From: Actinomycetota bacterium
Lineage (GTDB): Bacteria; Actinomycetota; Humimicrobiia; Humimicrobiales; Humimicrobiaceae
Direction of reading: 5' to 3'
DNA length: 5,169 bases
Assembly (NCBI GenBank): GCA_023379515.1
Contig: JAMCQQ010000300.1
Location: 1 to 5,169 of the forward strand
Part shown: positions 1 to 5,169 of the stretch, piece by piece
How the letters are laid out: the number at the start of each line of letters is the position of its first letter
Position numbering within the stretch: position 1 is the first letter of the stretch
The notes under the pieces: model-generated
Databases searched by the model: none
The model's input: the letters and a program-made list of their open reading frames with translations, nothing else
Told to the model about the DNA's origin: nothing
Program-made: the position numbers and the translations under genes

Positions 1-1
1 T

Positions 2-877
2 AGAATAATTGGAGAAGAAGGATTTTGGAGTGAATGTTTTTATGATGAAAAAAATGATTTCTTTTTTCAAACAAACGATTCCATAAAAGAGAATGGGCTA
101 AATGAATTACGAAGGTATGTAAAATATTTAGAAAAAAAAAGTATAAATTTCACTTTTGATGATAAGTTCAAATTAGGAATAAATACATTATGTAAGGTAT
201 TAGGTAATAAAAAGTGGCAGGATTTATTTATTTTAGGATATGCGGATGTTCTTTTCCCATCCTCTTCACCTCATACCGAACTATTTTTAGAGAGTATAAT
301 TTTGGAGCCTGAATTAATCGAGAAATTTATGGATATTACAACTGAGGGAGTTATCCTGATGCTGAAAGAACAAATCAATGCAGGAGTTGACGGAATCATT
401 GGTGCAAATGATATTTGCTCAAAGTATGGTCCTATCATTTCACCGAAACAATTCCAAAGATTTATATCACCTTATCTGAAAAGGATTGTCAGCTATTGCC
501 ATATAAATAACATTCCTTATATCAAGCATTATGACGGAAACACCAATCAAATATTGGATACCCTTGTAAATGAGGTCGGAATTGATGGATACCACTCTAT
601 AGAATCTTCTGCAGGAATGGATATTTTTGAGATAAAAAAGAAATTCGGGAATAAGATTGCTTTAATTGGAAATCTTGATGTTGGAGATTTGCTTATCAAA
701 GGAAATAAAAAAGAAATAGATGATGAAATAAAGAAATTGATAAAATTTATAGCTCCCGGTGGAGGTTATATATTTAGTACCAGCAATGTAGTTCATTCAG
801 GAATTTCAAAAGATACTTACATGTTTGTACTTAGTAAAGTTCTGGAATATGGCAATTATCCTATTAACATAAAATAA
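2..877 (+). CDS. URO-D/MtaA-fold methyltransferase-like protein, 5'-truncated by window edge
   Basis: The frame is open from base 2, so the visible part is 291 residues plus a TAA stop. The TTG at 302 is an internal codon, not the start. The family (uroporphyrinogen decarboxylase, and the MtaA/MtbA type cobalamin-dependent methyltransferases) is usually about 340-390 residues, so roughly 50-100 residues are missing upstream. Family hallmarks, numbered from base 2: ILEPELIEKFMD near 100-111; GVDGIIGANDICSKYGP (128-144) followed by an ISPKQF/F-SPYLKRI stretch; HYDGN at 176-180; GIDGYHSIE with the following AGMDI (193-207); a KFG-KIALIGNLDVGDLL segment (214-231); and GGGYIFSTSN (253-262). These are typical of the URO-D-like proteins encoded in catabolic operons rather than of heme-pathway HemE. 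The thiol methyltransferases bind zinc with His-x-Cys plus a later Cys. Here the motif is His-x-Asp and the later region has Ser/Thr, and the visible fragment has few cysteines. The protein is probably cytoplasmic and its substrate is unknown. A role in methyl transfer is inference from the fold only. Confidence 0.86.
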   Translation, partial: RIIGEEGFWSECFYDEKNDFFFQTNDSIKENGLNELRRYVKYLEKKSINFTFDDKFKLGINTLCKVLGNKKWQDLFILGYADVLFPSSSPHTELFLESIILEPELIEKFMDITTEGVILMLKEQINAGVDGIIGANDICSKYGPIISPKQFQRFISPYLKRIVSYCHINNIPYIKHYDGNTNQILDTLVNEVGIDGYHSIESSAGMDIFEIKKKFGNKIALIGNLDVGDLLIKGNKKEIDDEIKKLIKFIAPGGGYIFSTSNVVHSGISKDTYMFVLSKVLEYGNYPINIK

Positions 878-880
878 GAA

Positions 881-1999
881 ATGGAAGAATCAAACTTTAA
901 TAAAGAATTTACATTAAAAAAAATAAGGCTTATAGAATATCTTGAATCCAAAAGCCTTGATGGAATTTTAATGACAAAAAGGTCAAATTATTCATGGATA
1001 ACCTGCGGATATAGAAATAAGATTATGGACGCATTTCAATCAGGTGCGTCTTCAATTCTATTTTATAAAGATATTTTTTACTTAATTACAACAAATATTG
1101 AAATCGAAAGAATGATATCTGAAGAATTAAATATTTTTTTTCCTATTGAAAAGGTTATTTATGATTGGTTTAGTCCAGATGGTTTAAAAGAATCACTAAA
1201 AAAAGTCACAGGTCTTAAAAAAATTGTACAGGATTATCTGGTAGTTGAAGGATTGAATATTGTAGAAAATGATTTTAATTACTTAAAGTTTGAGTTAACA
1301 GAACAGGAAATAATCCGATATATTGAATTGGGGCAAATAGTATCTAAATGTATGACTCAAGTCTGTTTTAATATAAATCAAGGTATGACTGAACTTGAAG
1401 TACAAGGTGTTTTATCAAATCATTTAATATCCAATGGAGTAATGCCATTGGTCATTTTGGTTGGTTCAGATGATAGAATTTTTAATAATTGTTTAGCAAT
1501 AGCGACAACTAAAAAGATTGAAAAATATATAATGGCAGTAGTTGGAGCAGAAAAGTGGGGTTTGATAGTTGCAATTACAAGATTTGTTCATTTTGGAGCG
1601 TTAAGTGCTAATTTAGAAAAAATTAGAGAGGATACTATTTATATAGATGCCGATATGATATTAAACTCAAGGCCTGGGGTCAAATATAGTGAGATACTGG
1701 AAAGATCGGCTGCCAATTATAATAAACTTGGATATAGGGATGAATGGAAGAAGCATCATCAGGGAGGTCCAATAGGCTACGAAGGGCGCTATTTTCTGAC
1801 AACTTTTAAAAATACATCAGATATTGAAGAAAATCATGCAATTGCATGGAATCCCTCTATTACCGGATTTAAATCAGAAGATACCTTTATTGTTGGTAAA
1901 ACAGGAAACAATCTGATTTCTTTGGATGATAAATGGCCTTTAGTCAAAGTTGAATGTAAAGGAAAAAATATTTTAAGAGCTGATATTTTAATTAAATAA
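881..1999 (+). CDS. M24 (creatinase/Xaa-Pro peptidase-fold) protein, probably not a metallopeptidase
   Basis: The 372-residue protein has the two-domain M24 layout. A creatinase N-terminal-like domain (about 12-130) contains LDGILMTKRSNYSWITCG (26-43) and a TTNIE segment (70-74). A pita-bread catalytic-type domain (about 138-345) follows. Landmarks are LTEQEI (139-144), GMTELEVQ (168-175), ITRFVHFG (232-239), HHQGGPIGY (292-300), AWNPSI (322-327) and KSEDTFIV (331-338). Normal M24 enzymes hold two metals with Asp, Asp, His, Glu, Glu. By position the first Asp is around V220, the second (the D of D-x-T-R) is A231, and the first Glu is N324. Only a His (292/293) and E333 remain. The surrounding motifs are intact and the frame is unbroken, so this looks like a distinct subfamily rather than a decayed gene. 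The start is 3 bases after the upstream stop with only a weak purine run (ATAAGAA), which suggests translational coupling. The ATG fits the family N-terminus well. Automatic annotation would call it Xaa-Pro aminopeptidase, and that activity is doubtful. Confidence 0.85.
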   Translation: MEESNFNKEFTLKKIRLIEYLESKSLDGILMTKRSNYSWITCGYRNKIMDAFQSGASSILFYKDIFYLITTNIEIERMISEELNIFFPIEKVIYDWFSPDGLKESLKKVTGLKKIVQDYLVVEGLNIVENDFNYLKFELTEQEIIRYIELGQIVSKCMTQVCFNINQGMTELEVQGVLSNHLISNGVMPLVILVGSDDRIFNNCLAIATTKKIEKYIMAVVGAEKWGLIVAITRFVHFGALSANLEKIREDTIYIDADMILNSRPGVKYSEILERSAANYNKLGYRDEWKKHHQGGPIGYEGRYFLTTFKNTSDIEENHAIAWNPSITGFKSEDTFIVGKTGNNLISLDDKWPLVKVECKGKNILRADILIK

Positions 2000-2015
2000 A
2001 TAAGAAATCAAAAAG

Positions 2016-2021
2016 AAAGGA
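2016..2021 (+). promoter_or_regulatory. Ribosome binding site of the isomerase gene
   Basis: AAAGGA, within a purine-rich GAAAGGAAA run, lies 4 bases before the ATG at 2026. It sits in the 26-base gap after the M24 stop and supports ATG 2026 as the start. There is no other Shine-Dalgarno-like run in the gap. Confidence 0.7.
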
Positions 2022-2025
2022 AATA

Positions 2026-3393
2026 ATGACAAGTTTAATTATAGGATTTATTGGTATCGGTTCGGCTTTACTTAATTCCCAGGCAAATATTGAGTTATTT
2101 AAAAAATCAAAAGAGTATGTAACTAAATTGATAGGAAAAAACAAATTGATCTGTAATGAAGAAGTTTTATTGGATGATGATAATGGCAAGCAAAAGTTAA
2201 TAAATTTATTAGATAGCTGGGGTAAGATAAAATTTGACTTGGTTATAATACAGTCAGTTAGTTTTGGGTTTGGGCAGGTACCAGTGTCTTTGGCAAAATC
2301 TCAGAACTGCACCGTAGTGCTATGGGCTCTTCCGGAACCGGAATTGGCAGAAGGTATAGGTTTGCAAAGAAATTCCTGGTGTGGTGTAAATATGCATGCC
2401 TCTCATCTAAACAAATTGGGGATCCCATACGATTATGTTTATGGTTTACCCGGAGATGAAAAGCTGAATATAGATTTGGGCGATCTTATAAAGATTTTTG
2501 AGATAAAGAAAAAATTAAATAGAATAAAAATAGGAGCAATAGGATCAAGAGTACCAGGTTATTATGACAGCAATTTTGATGAACTGTCATTGCGCGCTTC
2601 TTTTGGTATCGAAGTAGAGTTTTTTGACATAGCCGAGGTACTCCATTATATAAATAAAATCCCTGAAAAAGAAATTTCAAATGCTGCTAAAGATATCTAC
2701 CCTATTAAGAATTCTGAGATAAACCCATTTATAGAAAATTCCACAAAACTTTATTTAGGTCTGAGAGATATGGCAACTAGATTTAATTTAACGGCACTGT
2801 CAATTAAATGCTGGCCTGACTGGTGGTATTCTCTTAATATTGTACCATGCTCAGTTGTAAGTGCTTTAGGTGACCATGGGATTTATTGTGGCTGCGAAGG
2901 CGATATGTTAGGTACTGTCTCCATGCTTATAATGGGTCTTCTCAATAATGGTGTTTCCAGCTTGATGGATATTGCGGATTTTAATTTTAATAAAAATTCT
3001 TTCTTAATATTTCATTGTGGTGCATGTCCAACAAAGATGTGTAGAGATGGTTACACAAGAGAGTATTGTAAACAGTCAATCAGTGCATCCCATGAAGGAA
3101 TTGCTATAGAATTTCCTTTAAAAACAGGTAAATGCAGTATTATGAGACTGAGGGAAGATAATAAAAATAGAAATCAATACAAGATGTTTTATGCAGAGGG
3201 AAAAGGTATTGACAAACCAAATATCATCAGAGGCAACACGCTTGAAATAGAGATTGGAAGAGATATACAGGAAACGATTGATTTAATATTAATAAATGGA
3301 TTTGAGCATCATTATGCGTTTAGCTATTTTAGCAATAAAAATCTTTTATCAAAGTTATGCAGATGGTTAAAAATTGAGCAAGTTTTTATTTAG
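2026..3393 (+). CDS. L-fucose/L-arabinose isomerase family protein
   Basis: The 455-residue protein is probably a cytoplasmic, divalent-metal-dependent aldose-ketose isomerase. The N-terminal Rossmann-like domain has the family segment VVLWALPEPE (97-106) and NSWCGVNMH (116-124), then a YVYGLPGDE stretch (137-145). The central domain starts near 165 (IKIGAIGSRVPGYY). The active-site region has IKCWPDWW (260-267), CGCEGDMLG (288-296), MDIADF (314-319) and FHCGACP (329-335), and the C-terminal domain has GFEHHYAF (425-432). In E. coli FucI the metal ligands are E337, D361 and H528. The matching residues here are E291, D315 (the same spacing of 24) and H428 or H429, so the catalytic site looks complete. 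FucI is about 590 residues, so this is one of the shorter, largely uncharacterised relatives and the substrate cannot be assigned. A cysteine cluster follows the FHCG motif. It is encoded between the M24 gene and an FGGY kinase, as expected for a sugar catabolic operon. Confidence 0.88.
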   Translation: MTSLIIGFIGIGSALLNSQANIELFKKSKEYVTKLIGKNKLICNEEVLLDDDNGKQKLINLLDSWGKIKFDLVIIQSVSFGFGQVPVSLAKSQNCTVVLWALPEPELAEGIGLQRNSWCGVNMHASHLNKLGIPYDYVYGLPGDEKLNIDLGDLIKIFEIKKKLNRIKIGAIGSRVPGYYDSNFDELSLRASFGIEVEFFDIAEVLHYINKIPEKEISNAAKDIYPIKNSEINPFIENSTKLYLGLRDMATRFNLTALSIKCWPDWWYSLNIVPCSVVSALGDHGIYCGCEGDMLGTVSMLIMGLLNNGVSSLMDIADFNFNKNSFLIFHCGACPTKMCRDGYTREYCKQSISASHEGIAIEFPLKTGKCSIMRLREDNKNRNQYKMFYAEGKGIDKPNIIRGNTLEIEIGRDIQETIDLILINGFEHHYAFSYFSNKNLLSKLCRWLKIEQVFI

Positions 3394-3419
3394 CTGTTTT
3401 TTTAAAGATTTAAAAATTG

Positions 3420-3425
3420 TAAGGA
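3420..3425 (+). promoter_or_regulatory. Ribosome binding site of the FGGY kinase gene
   Basis: TAAGGA lies 6 bases before TTG 3432, in a 38-base gap that is otherwise T- and A-rich. It decides the TTG start: no ATG lies in frame nearby upstream, and the resulting N-terminus places the GIDIGTT motif at residues 8-14, as expected for FGGY kinases. Confidence 0.75.
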
Positions 3426-3431
3426 AAAAAT

Positions 3432-4943
3432 TTGAGTAAAAAATATTTTCTTGGAATTGATATTGGCACAACATACCTAAAAGTAGCAATTTATAATTTA
3501 GATCAATCCAAAAAAATTGCATATAGTGAAAAAATACTGAAATTGCAAGTTGATGATGTTGGTAATTGTTTTCAGGAACCTGAAGAGTTTTACGATCTAA
3601 CTATGCAATGTATAAAAGATTGTATTTTGTCTTCAAATCTTGATCCCAGTTTAATTTCAGGAATTTCGATAGATGGACAAATGGGTGGAATATTAGCCGT
3701 AGATAAAAATTTCCGGCACGTTATTAAATATGACATGGTGATTAATCACAGATCTCAAAAATATAATGATTTATTGAATATCGAAAACGCAAAGTTGATT
3801 TATGAAAAAGTCGGGTGCTTATCAACATATGGGGGAAAAATTTTATATTGGTTAAATGATAGAAAAACTTCAAAAAGGATTCAAAAGTTTGTTCAACCTG
3901 CAGGATATGTCGCTGGAAGATTATCCAGGTTGAAAGCTGATGACGCTTTCATGGATTTCACATATTTATGCTGGTCTGGTCTGGCGGATTCGAAAGAACT
4001 AACGTGGTCTGGCGACCTTTGCAGAAAATTTGGGATTGATATGGTAAAGTTGCCAAAAATAGTTGGCCCATTTGATGTTATTGGATATTTAGATAAAGAG
4101 GTTGCACGAATATGTAATCTGAAATCAGGGATACCAATTGCTGCAGGTTCAGGTGATGGAAGTGCTACACTTTTAGGCGCAGGTATCAATGAACCCGGTA
4201 AAATAGCTTTACTTTTAGGCACTGCCAATACAATAATTATATCAACATCTGGCATGCATTATATTTCAAATTTGATGTTTCCCAATTTGTATTCAGTAAA
4301 TAAGGATCTTAAATTTTTACAAAATTATGATTTAAGCGGCAGAAGTCATTTTTGGTTTCAAGAAATTTTCTCTGAAAATAACAATACAAGTTTTTCTATG
4401 CTGGATGAAAATGCATCTCAAGTTCCTGCAACTTCCAATAAATTGTTATTTATTCCCTACTTTGAGGGAATTCTACAGCCATATAAGCCTTATATAAAAG
4501 GTGCATGGGTTGGTTTAAATCTTACTCATAAAAAAGAACATTTATATAGATCAATTTTAGAATCAATTGCTTATAGCAGGTACCTGGATTTTTTAATAAT
4601 TAAAAGCGCGTTAGAAAAAGAGGGCTATGATTTTGGGGAGGGAATAGTTATCGGTGGTGGAGCAAAGAGTGATGTTTGGAATCAAATATTTGCAGATGTA
4701 TTTAATATTGAATTTATCAGATACAGAAATGAAGAATTTGCTACATTGGGTTCGGCAATTATAGCTGCAAAATCAATTAATCATATTGAAGATATAAATA
4801 AAAAACTTGAAGGTTTTACTAAAATTGATAAAAAATTTTATCCTGATTCTTTTAGGGGAGAAAATTATAGAAAATTCGCTCACCTGTTTAAAGAGCTGAT
4901 TGAAGTTTTGGATGATTTTTATTTAAGATTAAATAAATTATAA
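3432..4943 (+). CDS. FGGY-family carbohydrate kinase (xylulokinase-like)
   Basis: The 503-residue cytoplasmic protein is predicted to phosphorylate a ketose, or a related polyol, with ATP. Its length is normal for FGGY kinases (about 480-530). Motifs in order: phosphate-1 loop LGIDIGTT (7-14, with D10); substrate-side GISIDGQMGGILAVD (77-91); catalytic-base region AAGSGDGSATLLGAG (237-251), where D242 is the predicted general base; phosphate-2 motif LLGTANTII (261-269); adenosine-binding GGGAKSDVWNQIFADV (408-423); and EFATLGSAIIAA (435-446). All catalytic elements are present, so it should be active. Xylulokinases usually read GQMHG where this protein has GQMGG, so the sugar-contacting His is missing and D-xylulose is not a safe substrate call. 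It starts with TTG. The isomerase precedes it and a class II aldolase follows, so it most likely phosphorylates the isomerase product. L-fuculokinase or rhamnulokinase identity is not supported by a diagnostic motif. Confidence 0.94.
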   Translation: MSKKYFLGIDIGTTYLKVAIYNLDQSKKIAYSEKILKLQVDDVGNCFQEPEEFYDLTMQCIKDCILSSNLDPSLISGISIDGQMGGILAVDKNFRHVIKYDMVINHRSQKYNDLLNIENAKLIYEKVGCLSTYGGKILYWLNDRKTSKRIQKFVQPAGYVAGRLSRLKADDAFMDFTYLCWSGLADSKELTWSGDLCRKFGIDMVKLPKIVGPFDVIGYLDKEVARICNLKSGIPIAAGSGDGSATLLGAGINEPGKIALLLGTANTIIISTSGMHYISNLMFPNLYSVNKDLKFLQNYDLSGRSHFWFQEIFSENNNTSFSMLDENASQVPATSNKLLFIPYFEGILQPYKPYIKGAWVGLNLTHKKEHLYRSILESIAYSRYLDFLIIKSALEKEGYDFGEGIVIGGGAKSDVWNQIFADVFNIEFIRYRNEEFATLGSAIIAAKSINHIEDINKKLEGFTKIDKKFYPDSFRGENYRKFAHLFKELIEVLDDFYLRLNKL

Positions 4944-4968
4944 ATTCTTATTTTTTAGATTTTAAGAT

Positions 4969-4973
4969 GGAGG
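4969..4973 (+). promoter_or_regulatory. Ribosome binding site of the aldolase gene
   Basis: GGAGG lies 9 bases before TTG 4983 and is the strongest Shine-Dalgarno match in the window. The ATG at 4967 overlaps it but hits a stop after three codons, so the TTG is the start. Confidence 0.8.
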
Positions 4974-4982
4974 TATAAAAAA

Positions 4983-5169
4983 TTGGCATTGGTAAATTTA
5001 AAAGAATTGTTGAAAAATGCACAGGAGGGAAAATATGCAATACTGGCAACAGACCCGCCGTATTTTCATTTTGCTGAGGCAGTTATTGATGCTGCTAATG
5101 AGAGAAAGTCACCGGTTATTATTCAAATATCTGATGGTCTCGATAAATATTTAAAAATAAACAATGTTT
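4983..5169 (+). CDS. Class II aldolase (fructose/tagatose-bisphosphate type), 3'-truncated by window edge
   Basis: Only the first 62 codons are in the window. The start is TTG 4983, set by the GGAGG site. The N-terminus reads ALVNLKELLKNAQEGKYAI (2-20), then AEAVIDAANERKSPVIIQIS (31-50) and a DGLDKYL stretch. This matches the opening alpha/beta unit of zinc-dependent class II aldolases such as FbaA, KbaY/GatY and IolJ (family pattern: LVN-kelL-kAq-gkYA, then eAA-e-nsPVIlq-seg). These split or form phosphorylated ketoses, with dihydroxyacetone phosphate or a related C3 unit as product. It is not of the FucA/AraD type. The segment that usually reads AFN after YA-(v/i) is here LATDPPYFHF (21-30), which is unusual. 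The zinc ligands lie beyond the edge and cannot be checked. It is presumably the cleavage step after the isomerase and kinase. Confidence 0.83.
   Translation, partial: MALVNLKELLKNAQEGKYAILATDPPYFHFAEAVIDAANERKSPVIIQISDGLDKYLKINNV

Larger units (their letters stand above)
2..5169 (+). other. Probable polycistronic sugar-catabolism operon, open at both ends
   Basis: Five co-directional genes have gaps of 3, 26, 38 and 39 bases. None of the gaps holds a stem-loop with a T-run or a convincing promoter, so the genes are probably co-transcribed from a promoter to the left of the window. Transporter, regulator and any partner of the URO-D-like protein are not in view and would lie outside. The grouping is inferred from spacing and shared sugar-enzyme content. 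Confidence 0.75.

Noticed and set aside
302..877. TTG at 302 as a start of a 191-residue protein
   Set aside because: The frame is open and homologous to the URO-D family back to base 2, so the TTG is an internal leucine codon. There is no ribosome binding site before it.
1992..2189. 65-residue open frame on the - strand across the M24/isomerase junction
   Set aside because: It overlaps the conserved start of the isomerase, and its hydrophobic translation is what AT-rich antisense sequence produces.
2486..2680. 64-residue open frame on the - strand inside the isomerase
   Set aside because: It is a shadow of the isomerase coding frame. Its Leu-rich tail reflects lysine/isoleucine codons on the other strand.
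3390..3431. T-rich run after the isomerase stop as a terminator
   Set aside because: There is a run of T but no GC-rich stem before it, and the next gene follows after 38 bases with its own ribosome binding site.
3893..4255. 120-residue open frame on the - strand inside the kinase gene
   Set aside because: It lies wholly within the kinase frame, which carries all FGGY motifs through this stretch. The antisense translation is low-complexity and has no recognisable domain.
4944..4982. T-run after the kinase stop as a terminator or promoter
   Set aside because: No stem-loop is visible and the gap is too short for a convincing -35/-10 pair. AT-rich matches there are expected by composition.

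Overview
The window is a single-strand, tightly packed stretch of an AT-rich bacterial chromosome. Five genes all run on the + strand, and the gaps between them are 3, 26, 38 and 39 bases. Use of AGA, AGG and ATA codons is heavy, purine-rich Shine-Dalgarno sites precede three of the genes, and two genes start with TTG. Together with the families present, this suggests a low-GC fermentative anaerobe such as a member of the Firmicutes/Clostridia, Atribacterota, Thermotogota or a similar lineage. The sequence alone does not settle which.

Layout: (1) bases 2-877 are the C-terminal 291 residues of a uroporphyrinogen decarboxylase (URO-D)/MtaA-fold protein whose start lies off the left edge. (2) Bases 881-1999 encode a creatinase/Xaa-Pro-aminopeptidase-fold (M24) protein that appears to lack most of the family's metal ligands. 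(3) Bases 2026-3393 encode a short member of the L-fucose/L-arabinose isomerase family. (4) Bases 3432-4943 encode an FGGY-family carbohydrate kinase. (5) Bases 4983-5169 are the first 62 codons of a class II aldolase of the fructose-bisphosphate/tagatose-bisphosphate type, cut by the right edge. No RNA genes, mobile elements, CRISPR arrays, terminators or large repeats were seen.

How they fit together: isomerase, kinase and aldolase form the classic three-step logic of sugar catabolism (aldose to ketose, ketose to ketose phosphate, cleavage to C3 and other fragments). The sugar is not identifiable. The isomerase resembles the fucose family, but the aldolase is FbaA/KbaY/IolJ-like rather than FucA-like, so this is not a textbook fucose pathway. 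The two leading genes are the unexplained part. A URO-D-fold protein whose motif is His-x-Asp rather than the His-x-Cys of thiol methyltransferases sits 3 bases ahead of a probably non-peptidase M24 protein. Their co-transcription with a sugar pathway is the most interesting aspect of the window, with handling of an O-methylated or otherwise modified sugar as one speculative explanation.
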